From positions 38,429,618 to 38,493,617 of the forward strand of contig OX381707.1 in assembly GCA_947462335.1 (NCBI GenBank): a stretch of 64,000 nucleotides of DNA, in the 5' to 3' direction. Source of the stretch: Harmothoe impar (Eukaryota; Annelida; Polychaeta; Phyllodocida; Polynoidae). The stretch's first letter is position 1. Each line of letters opens with the position of its first letter. The position numbers and the translations under genes were made by a program. This document shows, piece by piece, positions 1-13,615 of the stretch. Under the pieces are notes generated by a model. That model saw nothing but the letters and a program-made list of their open reading frames with translations, was not told where the DNA came from and ran no database searches.

Positions 1-293
1 ATTGAATTTGAAAGCTGTCTGGAATGTCCCTGGAATTTTGTAAAAAATTGTCATGGAATGTCATGGAATTTAAAAATTATAGAATTAATATTACAAAATC
101 TCTGAGAATGTACCATATGTTTCTATATTTTAGAAATGTTCTAAAGGGCCAAGCCCCATGACCCCACACAAGAATTTTTATAAATGTCATGGAAAATTGA
201 GATTTTTGTCATGGAATGTCATGGAATGTCATGGAAATGTCATGGAATTTTGATCTGAAATTTTTGTGGGAACCTTGCAAGCCTCATGACCTC
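1..293. repeat. Dispersed repeat rich in TCATGGAATG motifs, copy 1
   Basis: AT-rich stretch with many repeats of TCATGGAATG or TGTCATGGAA. It aligns over about 200 bases with 1383-1594: the same order of TCATGGAATGTCATGGAA, a run near ACAAAAT, GAATGTACCAT, CCCCATGACCCC, ATAAATGTCATG, and a closing TTTTTGTGGGAACC. The left end is cut by the window edge. I infer a non-autonomous mobile element; the family is not recognised. Confidence 0.6.
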
Positions 294-402
294 ATACCGA
301 CACTGTTTGATATCTACCACACATATTTAGTAAATGATATCTACCAGAGGTAACGCATACAGCATTTAAATATATTGTCAATAACTGTATGTCTAACTTC
401 AG

Positions 403-3400
403 GGTCGTCTTTGGTTACGAGGGCCAGACCAATGCCCTTCGCGTGGTGGAAAATGGAGGTAAGTACATTTGTATGAACTGGTAGATATATTCTCAATGTA
501 CTACAAACACTTGAGTAGTAAAAACTGATTATAAATGGAGATCACACAATAATGATAAGCCGCCTGCAGTATTTCTGGGGATGTAGGCTGACATGAGCGT
601 GAAAAAATACTTGTTCTTTCTGAATATTATTTAGATTGGTTTGTCGGTATATTTCGCGTTTTTAATCATTAAAATTATTTACACTAGAGCAGGGGCTATG
701 ACAACCGGGCATAGTTTGCGAGTAGACGCACATGACATATAGTGTCCTACTTGACATACAGAGAAAACCAATAATCCATACACGTAGAGAATACAATTGA
801 AAAGATCGTGCTATTGTACAAGTGCATTGATATAGCATTGTCAGCTTTTACATCAGCCACACTGTGGTCATTCAAGTAGATTCTACAAAAACACTTACCA
901 TTATCGACGTAATAAGCGCTCAGTGCACTTAGCACTCATTTTAAACACATTTCCAGTACTACTGTCACCTGTAGTAGTTAAGTTTAGAGGTTAAAACTAT
1001 TTAATGCCACACCAAGAAAGCATCAGAAACAGAAAGAGGGGGGGGGGGGGGTGACGAGAACTAAACATTTGCTCGTTTGCATCCGCGATGCAACCTTAAA
1101 GAGGGTGCTGGGTGGGCAAATGTCGACCCGTCTGGTACGTCATAACCACTTTCCACGAACCCTAATTGGTACTAATTACAGTGAGACCACGATTACCCGA
1201 CCCTCAACGATCCGACACCCTCGATTATCCAGCTGCTTTTATCAGGGAGTTTTAATAAGCATATAAGTGTGCTTCAATAATCCGGCAGCCTCAACATCCG
1301 GCCATGTTTTGTCTGAAACGGGCATGGTTGGACTGTCGAGGTCTCACTGTAAAAGATTCGGTAGGAGGACCATAACAGAATTCCCACGTGTCATGGAATG
1401 TGATGGAATTTGAAAGATTTGCTGGTGTCATGGAATGTCATGGAAAATGAAAATGATGGAATTAGTATTGCAAAATATCCTAGAATGTACCATTTGACCC
1501 CCTGACCCCGACAAGAATGTTATAAATGTCATGTAAAATTGAGATTTCATGGAAATGTCATGGAATTTCAGTTTGATTTTTTTTGTGGGAACCCTGTGTA
1601 AGAGTGAGTGGTATCTTTGATGACATAGATGGGGACCTGGAGGAGACGGTGGAGGAGTTGAACAGCGGTAAGGTCATGTACGCCTACATCCGAGTCAAGG
1701 ACCCTAACACCGGCCTCAACAAGTTTGTGTTTGTCAACTGGGTAAGTGCAGCCATGAGACTAATACGCAGTGTAGACCTGTTAAAGCATCAATATTAGAG
1801 AGGTTTGAGTAGTAAAGAAGGGTTGATTAATGTAGCAAATGTTAATGAAATATTATAAAGCAATTAGATTCATCATGGAGTGTATAGTAGATCTTATACT
1901 CTCCCTGGATTTATCCTTTAAAAAAACCCATTGAAACATATCGCCTTGACTATTAAAATAGCCCCCATGCTGGCTGTCGTTTACCTGTGTCCCTGACTAG
2001 GTTGATTTAAAAAATATTTATATGGTACGTATCTCAGCCAGTAGTCATACTACATGAATAATTCGGCACCTCTGAACTCCTCGTGGTTGACTCTACATAG
2101 GAGACAATGTTACGTGCAGGTGTTTCCTTCCACAAACGAATAAACCATACCTTATCAGCTGTATTACTTGATCTTCAGCAAGGAGAGGGCGTCCCAGAAA
2201 ACAAGAAGGGAATTTACGCCAGTCATGCCAAAGACGTGCAGAACTTTTTCCGGGTAAGAAAAACATGTTCAGATAAATAATGAAAAAAAAGCCAGATACA
2301 AATTAATATTCTACACTATTCAGAGCTCTATTTTAATAGACGTCTTCATACCTCCCCTTTAACTTTAACCGGTTTAAATGATGGGATAATCTAATCTAAA
2401 GCATTTGGTATTCAAATCAATACCTTCTGCCGCCTACCCTCTAATCCTTAAACCCCTTCACGCCCCTAGTTTTAGCTGTACACATTACTATCTTTATGTG
2501 TTGCCCCACAGGGTGCCCATGTGACGATTAACGCGCGTACAGAGGATGACCTGGACACAGACACGGTGATGGCTGAAGTGGCCAAGTCGTCGGGATCCAA
2601 CTACAGCTTCCACCAGGAGAAGTCACAGCCGGAGGAGGATGTCGGCCCCGTGGTACGTACCGACTACTCCATACCCACAACTGCTGCAGTTATACATGGA
2701 GCTGTAAAATTATTAAAACATTGATAGAGGAGGGGGTTCTCAGCTTCTGGAGGGGACCCATTCAATGCAACTCATCTGAAAGAACATCCAGAATAGCCTC
2801 TTAGGCGTTTTGCCTCCGTCTTGGATTTCTCTCCAAAGCCCAGGGCCATGCCTGGAGGTTTTGGTTGAGGAATTTCTATATGAGAAATAATGAGGCTTAT
2901 GGGAACCCTGATAACTTTTGTTGAATGATAATATTTGATTATCGCCCGCACACAACAACGCAGTCACAGTGACACATTGGTTTACCAGCCTGAGGACACT
3001 TTCACTTACAAAAGCTAGTTGCTCATGTTGTATCACTCCTTGGAATAAGTCAATATTTGATTCTTGGCGAGTTAAACAAATGGAGGAAATGTGTGAATGT
3101 TTCGCTGTCTAACCAGTGTGGCATGTATGTCCAATAGAGCTATACATACTGCGATGTAACAGTCCAGTAACTTTAATTTGATTGTATATACTTTATTTTG
3201 AAAACAAGCAATTAGTTGTTGTGAATTTTCTTTGTAATTAATATATAAAATGTTCATTTTTACGTGTCTTTGCTCGCTAATGTATACACACGTTGATTTG
3301 CATATTTCATTATTTTGTCTTCTTTAGCATGACATATGCTTTGTTTCTGCTGTAAACTGATTTTGTTTAATCATATACAATTAACAGGACCCGGTAAGTA

Positions 3401-6400
3401 ACTATTAACGATGGAAGGCCACATACAAAATGACATCTCAAGCGCATAGAACTACATGATTGGTCTTTGCTTTGCACTACTACTACATTACTGTATCAGA
3501 TAGACCAGATGTATTTCTGTAGGATATTACAAATGAAGAAAGCACTTAGCCTGTTAGACAGCATGTATCCCAACATCCCTACCCCTATAGTTAATCACTC
3601 AATAAGGCACACAATACTGAATAAGATGATATCTTCTCGCTCTGAATTCATGCATAAATCATATAGTATATTCAAGTCAGTATATGCGAAAACATTGTCT
3701 TGAATCTGTTTCATATAATATAGGTTTTCAAGAGACAGAACTTGTGTGTTTTCGTATACCACAAACCAATCGGGGCGTACAAGGCCAGGTCATATTGAAA
3801 TACACAACTTATTATTTTCTTTGTGAGGACGAAGAAGCAAGTCCCAGGTAGAAAAAAAATCGTTCTTCTAGCGTAACTACGAACGGCACGCTTATTATGA
3901 GGCTCTACACTTGATCTATATTGTCCCAGACTCATAACCTGTAGATCTCACAAAATGATTCAAATGGATTCTTGGTTTCTACATTATTGAGAAATAAAAG
4001 AGCATGGAGTCCCTAGCATGACAGGACTGATTGGGATTATATCTAGGGAGCCGACAGCGTTCAATTTACCATCAAACGAAATGACATTATCTTAAGGACC
4101 CTGTGATTGGTGTACTATTTTCTTATGCGCTTTTAAGAAAAGTCTATGATACAATTGGGATGAATATTTTCATAGTTAGATTGTGATTTTAGGTATGTAG
4201 TCCAAGTCAGTATACTCTAGTCAATAAAAAATGGCGAATATAGAAGAGAAAAAGGTAAAGAACAACGGCCTATTACTTAAAGAATCGCAAGTTGACAACG
4301 GGTTCAAAAAAACTATTTTTAACCCTTTAAGGGCCACATATTTCTTTAATGTATTATGCCCTTGGTTGTCATGATGCATTCATGCAGCCCTGGCGAGCCT
4401 ATTTCGCAGACTGCATTCATGAAGCATGACGACAAAGGACACCTTGCATTAAAGCACTATGAGTTAATGTTTTCTTTAGGACCTGAAATAGCTAAGATTT
4501 GCAAGTTGACAAGTTTACAATAGGTTGAAAATTGTATGATTCATATTTTCTCTATGATCTTAAGTGGCTAGTTTGAGGTATGTGATAGGAATATAATGTT
4601 TTACAATACTTATATGAGAGCCAGCTATATGGGTGTGCCTAACAGGTAAACAAAACAAAAAATACCCTCAACAATAAAGAAAGGAGGACATCACTTCAGT
4701 TATAACCCAGTAGCTGTTATCATCAACAAACAGTACACGCTTTGGAAGCAACATCTTTCACCAGTTTGATATATAGGCATTCAGTTCATGCCCATAATTG
4801 TGCTTTACATGTTGTTTTTGTATTTGACCAATGTTGGTTTTGTATTTGACCAATGGTGCCTGTATGGTGGAATCCAAGCTGCTGAATATGTATAACGTTC
4901 AAATCAACAGATTGCATGTACTTCTTTCAGGGCTCAGTTTATAAGAAGGTGCGACCACATGTTGAGATTCGTTCTAATGTCAGAGACAAGTTCTGGGAGA
5001 AAACCAGGGTGAGCACTGTTTTAACAATTCTATCTGAATTTTGGAGCCGCCTTACCCTTCCCTTTACAGGGTTTAGTATTTTAAAGTGAAATAGCTGTGA
5101 ATGGTAGCATGCCTTCTTCCTCTGTTCTCTATGAACCTATCATATTTACAGAATACTACCTCGTAACATGAGTAAAGGTATATTTTAATAAGTTTGAGAT
5201 TTGAAAAGGTTATTGACCGCAATTCATTACAGAAAGAGGATGCCCTTCATAATACAGCCATACATCAACACCAAAGATAAAATACATATAAGATATACTA
5301 CAAGAGTCCTGACAACAAATACATTAATAGTATTCATATGAATTGTATATTCACAACAACAAAAGTTGAGTGAAACCATCAGGAAAACGGCCAATAACTT
5401 GTATATGTGTGAACCTTACAGGAAGAAGAGCGGCTTAGACAGGAGGAGGATAAGAAGAGACAGGCGGCAGAGAGGGGCCAGCTCGACAAGGAGCGCAGAG
5501 AACGAGAGGTGGGTTATTCTCATTACTGGATTATAGAACTGCCACTGAGATTTTATGCCATTTGTATTCAATCTAGCTCAGGACAGTGGCATACATTGCC
5601 CATTTATTACATCAAACTGTTATGTAACCTACACTGGGCCCCTGTACCCCTCCGTTTCTCAGTGTCTTGGTCACCACAGACACTCGGGTGTGGGGGTCCC
5701 ATTTCCTTATTTCTCAATAAACTTTTGATTACCTAAAAAAATGGTTGTAAAATTGGGGATCTAAGTTATCAAAATAAGCTCACATTAGGGTGTGAATTAA
5801 CGACATGCTTAATGTGAGCAAGCGAAATGGTCAGCGAACTATAGGTCGAATCGCGTCGAGTTTGTGGATTCATGGCATGCTTTCTAGACTGCTCAAGTGC
5901 TAATTCCCTCCAAACTCTGGCTTGTTTAGGCCTTGTATAATACATTTATGAGACACTTTATACTTGCTGCTCAATAATTCATTTCTCTGGTTGCAGGCAG
6001 AAGAGGGCAAACAACGCGAGCTACGTGAGGCTGATCGTATCCGGAAAATAAATACCATCAAAGATGCTGAAAAACGCGCTAACGCACCATCGAAGGTTAA
6101 CAAGGCTGGCTGGGTAAGAATCTAAAGTGAATATCATTATAATTATGATATACACTCCTTTCTTCCGACAGTTTTCAGATGTGTTTGGACAGCTCTCTAC
6201 TATAGTATTGTTGCATCTTTTTGGTTTGTTTTGTTTGCTCTGACTGGAGTTCTTTAAGACGATATTTTGAATAATGATGTATAAAGCTATGAATTTTTGG
6301 ATTATAATTATTTGTATAACATAGATACTCACATTACTTTATTGGTTACAATTTTACTTGATATTTAAAACTTTTATTTCATGTATCAATATCTGTAACT

Positions 6401-9400
6401 CTTACTAGGGAGGCCAACCAAAGTCAGAAGTGAGTAACCATTAAGCGAAATAAGCTTTAAGAACAAGACTTCCCAGGTCAATTGAAACATGGGCATGTGG
6501 GCATTGAAATAAATAGGATTAAACTCTCAAATTTAATTTCCCATTTTGCTAATAAGTACCGTACTCTTATCTGATGATATGAATAATTGATAATAAGTGA
6601 AGGTTTTACGGGAAGCATCCAATTCCTGTTATCGTTTTGCAATGCTTTCCTTATAAGTAAGACCGCCCTCTACATAAAGGTTAAGAATGTAAACAAAAGA
6701 AATAAGGACATACAAAGAATACCTTTACTACCCTACCCCAGCATGAATAAAATCGACCTCTGACCAACCTGGAATATAACACACACTTACAATACAAAGA
6801 GCACGTTTTCTTGGATTTGGCAGACAATGAACCCCTACCTCCCTGTATATATTCCTTAAATGGGGTCTTGCCAAGAAGAAAGGTCACCAAATCCACTGAC
6901 ACTCGATATCATATGTAGCACCCGCTAAACATACCTGAACTCAATCTCTCTCTGGGAAATATTCACACTTGGGAACGGCTGTGTATTAATCATAATAATC
7001 TCTATAATTATCCGCATCACATTCTGAAAGCACCTCACAGGTCAGGGTCACCTGCTGACCGTCGGGGGTCAGCCCTCTATGCTTGCAGGTGTTGGTCGGG
7101 GAAGAAGGCTAACAACACTATTTCACAAAACCAGGAGTTATCTCTGTGTGAAAATAAAATGTAGAGCAGACTGCAATATCATATTGCAGTCTGCTCTATG
7201 TCTTATGATAAAGGTACATATTAGATGATACTACTCTTGTACACTGTACTTGTATATTAATTAGTTTAAACGGTCTCTATAGAATCAATGTACTAAGATT
7301 GATGGAAGTCAATTTGCATACCACTAAAACATGACATTGTATACCTTGGATTTGAAATTTAAAAGAACGCTTCTTCGGCCTGTCAAGTCAGAAAGCAGGT
7401 TGCTGGAGACAATGTACCAGTTATTAGCTTCCTTCTGAAACAGTTAATATCCTCTTTCTCTTCATCATCTAAATGAATGTTGAATGACGATTGCATGGAT
7501 GCCCCGCACGTGCCTGATCCATCCCTAGTGTAGGCTAAATCAGTTAGAATAATAAAGCCTTTAATAGGTTAATGATCCACCTTTAATAGAGTAGAACTAT
7601 ATACAAAGAGTATTGTACATGGTTTTGTATTTATATGGTCACCATGTTATGTTCTTAATAGGGCCATGGACGCACACACTCCCCTGTTCTTGATAAGAGA
7701 ACAATTAGACAACACAAGTTCCTTGTTATCTCAAGTGCTTACAGTTTTAATCATCTGTGAAAGTTAAGATCATAGTAAGGGCTCTTCTGATGGTACTTCC
7801 ACAGGCTTATAGACATGTACCTATAATGGCTATCTTTGTGGCCTAATGGCAACTGCCTCACATGTATTAGTTAAAACCCTGCCAGGGCTAGAGCACAGTC
7901 TGTATCAACATGGTGTACCTACTGCAGTCTGCCAGGCAGCTGACACAAGGACATAGCATGACGGGATCGGGGATAAGGGATGGGGTGTATATGCCAACCC
8001 TTGTAATCAGAACGTGTGAAATACCAGCCCGAGGTAACATCACGGAAAATGGTGCTATTCCTATTTTTGTTTGCTTCACATTTGAAAATTCCCCAACATA
8101 GCTTATTCAATTGACATGAGGCATTCGTGCCCAAGGTTGCGTATACATATAAAGCTCACGGAACAGGGTCGAAATACTGTCAGTTTATAAGAATGCTAGA
8201 TACATATATATATACGACTACTGTAAAACCTCGCATAGAAGCCGCGGCTAGTACACGAGTCAGATCGCCAGTGCGGATTATAGGATCGGTTTCTACATGT
8301 ATACTACAGTACTATATTAGCAATTTTCAGATCCCCTGTTAAGCTTAAAGAATATCTCAAAGTTGGGGGTGCGGCTAATACGCAAGTTAGGCTTCTACGC
8401 TGGAATTTACGGTCATGCTGTATGGGTAGGGGCATGGCAGGGTAAAGTTGGTCCAGCTTCTCACTCACTATGACTTATCCAGGAGGAGCAACAACGCGAG
8501 GCTCTTAAGGACGCCGAGGAACGTCGGACACGCAGCGAAGAGATGAAGAAACAACGGGCAGAGGTAAGATACTGCAAACCCAAAAATTCTAGCTTGTCAA
8601 CAGAAACTTTAAAAAATGATCAAGAGGAGTTGACTAAGACCTAATTCTTATCATTTAGTATTACAAGAATAAGAGCAAGAATATATCAAGGGAAAAAAGT
8701 ACTGTTATATTTTGAGAAGAGATACAGATTCATTCCCTTTTCTTTTTTTCCGCAGGAGGCCGCATCATTGGTACAGTCGCGTCAGAACAATCCACGTGCT
8801 ATGTTTGAACAGAAACCGGCATCAATCTTTGATCAGGATAATGCCAAACCTGTCTCCAGAGGACCACCTCCAGCTAGGTACTAGTTTAATATAGGCCAGA
8901 CTTTTAAAGGGACTTCCCTAGGTCAGCTTAAAAGGGTCTTTATCTCCTCTTTTCTACCCCCTCCTTTGTTTGTCTGGTACCCAGATGCGCGGACACAGGC
9001 ACATGTACATATATATCTGTGAAATTAATATCTAATATAGCTTTCTCACCATGAATATGACCTTAGCTGTCGAAATGGCGTTAAACAACAATTACTCACT
9101 CACCCAGACTATACTTGTTAACCATCAATGAGATTAGATAAGAAGGACATATCTTCTACAACTGTATCCCATTTTAAATAATTGTTTACCAATACATGCA
9201 CTTTAAAGGTCTCATTACGAAAAAAACTAAACAATATTAAACGGGTAAAATAATGCACTCTCTTTATCAATAAAGGAAACTAAAACACACCTTTATGGAG
9301 AACCGGGAGGAATCCCAGCCAGTACAACGGAAAGCGCCTATTGAGCTGCCGAAGTCACCCGTTGAGGAGTCCCGTCCAGAGCCCACTCCCGTGCCCCAAC

Positions 9401-12400
9401 CGGCACCAGTCGCACGGGCACCTGCCCAACCCCCAAGGTATGTTCATGCAGCCAGTTATATCTTATCTGCCTTTTAATCTGATGATTATAACAGAAAGGA
9501 AGAAAGGTTCAGTCATGAAATTTATCACATTTTCCCCTTGGGATTCCTGCATCAAGTTATGTAATTTTTTTATACGGTTTTCTTGAACGTCAGGAGTGCC
9601 ACTGTTTAACATCTGCTTAATTATTCTGAATTAGGTAAAACAACATAGATTTCACTAGTTACATATACATGGCTCAACTGCGGGAGCCAAAATTCAGTGT
9701 GTATCAAAGTTTGGGAAGAAACTCGCATCATAATACCACCTCCAAAAATAATACTGAAAAATCTTTCACCAGACAACCCTCACCAGAACCAGAGCCGGTC
9801 CGAGTAGCGTCCCCGCCTCGCGCCGCCTCTCCACCACCTCGCCAGCCCTCCCCGCCTCGTCAGCCATCTCCGCCACCGGCTCGCTCCCCATCTCCACCGA
9901 GGCAGGCAGCAGCGGTAACATCACCGGTATCACGCAACCTGATGCAGACCAACCTACCACCCCGGCCACCCTCAGACGACGAGGCCGAGGAAGAAGATGA
10001 CTGGGAAGGTAGGTTATGTTGGAAACTTGTGCATAGAGGTGACATTTAGGATCAAACACCTGTATGCTCCTAGTTACTACATTTGTAGAATGCAAAAGGA
10101 GTTTGATAAATCTATACTAGTAGTACCGTATTCGACGTAATAAGCGCCCTGGGCGCTTATAAAATAATTTTTATGGCATTTTAAGTACTTAAGAGTTTAA
10201 TTGTCTCCAGAATTGGGAATTGTGAGCCTTTGTTCTAGTCTGAAAATGCTCCAAAAAGGGGAGGGGGCGCTTATTAGGGGGAGGGCGCTTATTACGTCGA
10301 ATACGGTACGTACAATACGGTGTCCTTTACATGTGGATCAATATATTTCTGTAATATATTCAGATCGCAATAATCATTTATATATATTATGTCTTTGTAC
10401 ATGTACCGAGTCCCAGTTATTTAGTGACACAAGTAGTCTCCCAAGTTTAACCATCCTCGAGAAGGGTTTCCCCTAAAAGCTCACTTCAGCATCTAACATA
10501 TAGCTACATATGTAGATGCTCACTTCTGCATCCCCAGTGCATCTCTATAATGAATATGGTATATTTTAAATGTTCGTTGGACGCACACCACATGACAAAC
10601 AGACTCACTTTGATTCAACTGGTCTCAGGGAGTTTGGCATTATAAAATCCTGCTTAGCACTGAGAGTGCATCATAGTGTTTTGAATTAATTAATGCATTA
10701 TGCCATTTTGTCGTCGTAATGCTTTCATGTCGACCATACGGTGTTGATACGCTTTATCGAATGGTCGGCATGATGCACTCATGTAGTGACGGTGAGCCAC
10801 CCAGCAGCAGTGCAGTGCTGCATCATGACGACAATATACATACAGCCCTGGTGCATCATGCTGTCCTTAGCTTCCACTCCCAGAAATACCAGTGCATCTC
10901 GTTATTTCAGGTGACCGGAGTGACGTATTTGGTACACATGCTAGTCTTCTATTCATTTTGCCAATTCCAGTGTGTGCTTTGTTAATGGCAGATATATTAT
11001 AGCTTTAAGTGCAGCAACGTGCTTTAGAAATGCATTACTTATGCCTTTGTCATGATGCATGAATGCCACCCTGGCGAGCCTACTCGACAAGGCTGCATTC
11101 CCCAAGGGTCACACTGACCCTTCGGGAGTGTATCAACCCCATAGGGATGGCATGATGCTTGGATGCAGCCCTGGTGAGTTACTCGTCAGGGCTGCATGAA
11201 TGCAAATGAATTAAGGCATTCCACATTGTAGAGGTAGGACCTCATTTCCAGAACATCTTCATGATTGTGATATTATAAGAAGTCGCGACCCCTTTGGAGG
11301 GGGCGGGGGCAGAAAGATAGCAAACAAAAAAGCCAGCACGTTACTATAGTTTATGGACCACTCCCTTATGGACCCATAAACAACAAGTACAAGAATCGCT
11401 TAAATATGGTATGTGAACGAACGCACACAGTGATGAATAAGCGAGGACTTCTTTAATACAAACTCTTACCAATTGCTTCTTTCCCTCCTGTTTCTGCTTT
11501 TGAATAATGCTCTGCCTACCTCTAATCTTCCTCTCCCCTCAGCCAGGAGAGCGGCTCAACAGAAGGGTACGGATAAGGATGCATGCTTTCAAACTCCCCC
11601 TTCCTATTTACAGATATCATGTAACATTCAAGGTTGCCCTGTATATTGTACCCAGTGGAGTTAAGAATAGTTCCAGTGAATCATGGTCAAGTCTAGTGGT
11701 AGTAGATGTCATGTTTGGTCAAATTGTTTTGATTCATTAAATTGTCCCTTTTTCTTTGATATGAGAAATATACCAACGATAAAGATTTCTTTTTCTTTTT
11801 TGATTGCTAAAAGTTATAACGTTAAATGGTATCGGAAACACTTTTTTTTCATGGGCAGAGTAAGAAAAACTTTCTGAAGCTTTTCACTCACTTGACACTA
11901 TCAAATGTGTATGCCTAACATGACCATTAAAAATGTCAGTTTTTCCTTGATTTAATTGTTATCTATTAGGGAAGCGTTATTCAAAACATGGATTTCCTGA
12001 TTATATTCACCCAAAGATTGTCGAAAATATGAAAATATTATCAGACCCCCGCCAAAGCCATATGCATACAACCCGAGGGTAAATAATTCTGGTTTCTTTT
12101 GTTTTGGTTATGTTGATATCTTTAATTTCTCAAAACTATGTCATTTTATTGTTTGTTAATGCTTGATTATTCGCTACTGATTTATTATGTTGTCAGCACT
12201 GAATGTAAGTAAAAGACAATCAGGTCAATAAAGTTTAACCGTTTAAAAGTTATCATGTTAGCCTATATTTAAGTGTATGGTTACCAGTATGTTAGTATCA
12301 AGGTTCAAGAGTTTTGGTATGTATCAAATTGAAGTTGAATGAATAAGATGTATCAGAATGGAACACAGTTTATGTAGGAGGCTATAGAGAGTAACGTAGT

Positions 12401-13615
12401 TGCACTATAATTTTGAATTTACTGAAGGAATGTCTTACCTTTGCAGGAATATTTTCTTGTGGAGTGGTGGGGGAGGGGGGGGCTAGATCCCCAGCTGATA
12501 AGAGAGATATTGGTTAGCAATATTAGGCTTAGACTTATAGAGTACTGACTTCTTGGCTAAAGGGGTTTTCTGTTTCCCATTTCTTAATATTACTGCTCCA
12601 ACACAAGATAAACGTTAAATATGGTACCTTACTATTGAAAAGCATCCGAGTAGACAGAATCCGGCTATAAATATCCTATGGGCTTATTGGAACATTTTTG
12701 ACCATAACCTAGCAAAAACCTAAAACAATGATGTCACTAATTTGATCAAATATATTGCTTGCTGAGAATCTGTTTGGTACAAAAAGTGATTTTGTACCGA
12801 CTTTTCAATTCACCCTTAGGCTTAGTGCGTGCGCGGCCGACCTATCTCTCAATTTTGCTCAAAGCTGATTCTTGTGATGCCGGTTTTCAGAGGATGACGC
12901 CCCATCCAGGCCCACAGCGGTGATCGCCCCGGCTGAAGCATACGAGGCACCAGTTGAAGATGAACCAGCCCAGAACAACCAACATATCTCCTCACCACTG
13001 GAGGAGAGCACACCTACTGCAGATGACTATGGAGTCTGTGCACGGGCCCTTTATGATTACCAAGCCTGTGAGTATAATAGTCTTTATATGACCCGTTAAA
13101 GAGCAGTTTATGTACATGTATGTGCATCAATTTTCCTTCTGCCTATTTTGTGCTATGGCTTGGGTTGGAGTCTTAATGTACAATTTATCTCATTAACCTT
13201 TTGATCAATCAATGTAATGGTGTATGTATGCTCATCATCATAATTTAGCCCTTGTCAGAAGGAGATTAACACCTACAAAGCAACATCTCTGGTTACACGA
13301 TTTAATTGTGTTGTATATAAATAATAATAAGTGAAAATTTATTAATATGTCAATAATAATTATATGCATACTTCCTACTTTTACCCCTTCCACCCTAGCC
13401 CGCTGAGCCCTACCCCGCTCCCACATGTTACAGCCATGTTGTGCCCATAATATGATTATGTTTCTCTTGTTACAGCTGATGACACAGAAATCACCTTTGA
13501 CCCCGGTGAGGTGATCACTAACATTGACATGATAGACGAGGGGTGGTGGACGGGCATCAACCCGGCCGGACAACACGGCATGTTCCCCGCTAACTATGTG
13601 GAGCTCATCAGCTAA
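403..13615 (+). CDS. DBNL: Drebrin-like protein (Abp1/DBNL), 15 exons, 5' end outside window
   Basis: Actin-binding adaptor linking F-actin to endocytosis and membrane dynamics in the cytosol and cell cortex. Exons: 403-458, 1605-1741, 2179-2253, 2512-2652, 3388-3393 (6-nt candidate), 4931-5008, 5422-5508, 5997-6113, 6409-6429, 8483-8563, 8756-8877, 9276-9437, 9773-10008, 12891-13067 and 13476-13615. All have AG/GT borders and compatible phases, giving about 544 residues. Exons 1-4 encode most of the ADF-homology domain ([39 protein letters not shown]). Exon 6 carries the post-ADF block GSVYKK. Exons 7-10 form a charged coiled-coil helix. Exons 11-13 are low complexity and rich in proline, serine and acidic residues. 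The last two exons encode a C-terminal SH3 domain ([26 protein letters not shown], then TAA). The start codon and first ADF strands lie left of base 1. Family order and the SH3 end match vertebrate DBNL closely; the proline-rich linker looks longer. Confidence 0.93.
899..931. repeat. Fragment of the CGACGTAATAAGCG MITE family
   Basis: ATCGACGTAATAAGCGCTCAG resembles the terminus of the complete element at 10126-10306. It is a partial, decayed copy inside the first DBNL intron of the window. Confidence 0.5.
1179..1349. mobile_element. pogo/Tigger-like MITE, 171 bp
   Basis: Terminal inverted repeats CAGTGAGACC / GGTCTCACTG are flanked by TA dinucleotides at 1177-1178 and 1350-1351, as expected for Tc1/mariner-superfamily insertion. 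The interior repeats CCGACCCTC, CCGACACCCTCGATTATCC and similar, which recall pogo/Tigger termini. No transposase is encoded. The assignment is by terminus style only. Confidence 0.65.
1383..1594. repeat. Dispersed TCATGGAATG repeat, copy 2, abutting a DBNL exon
   Basis: Second copy of the repeat at 1-293. It ends in TTTTTTTTGTGGGAACCCTG, only about ten bases before the 3' splice site of the DBNL exon at 1605, so its T-rich end appears to supply the polypyrimidine tract. Confidence 0.6.
4350..4452. repeat. Inverted-repeat MITE, GTCATGATGCATTCATGCAG family, copy 1
   Basis: Arms TTGTCATGATGCATTCATGCAG-like (left) and CTGCATTCATGAAGCATGACGACAA-like (right) are imperfect inverted repeats around GCCCTGGCGAGCC. 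Related copies lie at 10698-10870, 11036-11222 and 17170-17260. It sits in a DBNL intron and has no coding capacity. Confidence 0.55.
7162..7198. repeat. 37-nt near-perfect palindrome
   Basis: Two 18-base arms starting TAGAGCAGACTGCAATAT are exact reverse complements around one central base. It lies in the DBNL intron 6430-8482. It could fold as a hairpin in RNA or extrude in DNA; no function is evident. Confidence 0.7.
8220..8413. mobile_element. MITE-like inverted repeat element in DBNL intron
   Basis: The left end ACTGTAAAACCTCGCATAGAAGCC pairs imperfectly with the right end, whose reverse complement reads CCGTAAATTCCAGCGTAGAAGCC. Both are followed inward by versions of a GCGGCTAGTAC / GTATTAGCCGC block. 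It resembles mariner-type MITEs; ends are approximate. Confidence 0.45.
10126..10306. mobile_element. MITE with CCGTATTCGACG termini, TA target duplication, 181 bp
   Basis: The ends CCGTATTCGACGTAATAAGC and its reverse complement are perfect inverted repeats of 24 bases or more, flanked by TA on both sides (10124-10125 and 10307-10308). The interior is AT-rich with a GGGGAGGGGGCGC block. This is consistent with a non-autonomous Tc1/mariner-like element. A fragment of the family is at 899-931. Confidence 0.75.
10698..10870. repeat. GTCATGATGCATTCATGCAG-family repeat, copy 2
   Basis: Contains GTCGTCGTAATGCTTTCATG, GGCATGATGCACTCATG, GCATCATGACGACAA and CAGCCCTGGTGCATCATG, matching the motifs of 4350-4452 in both orientations. 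It is more diverged and probably composite. It lies in the long DBNL intron 10009-12890. Confidence 0.5.
11036..11222. repeat. GTCATGATGCATTCATGCAG-family repeat, copy 3
   Basis: Begins TTATGCCTTTGTCATGATGCATGAATG and ends GGGCTGCATGAATGCAAATGAATTAAGGCATT, so the two ends are inverted copies. Internal CCCTGGCGAGCC and CCCTGGTGAG blocks match copy 1. This is the most complete copy and suggests a foldback MITE of about 190 bp. Confidence 0.55.
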
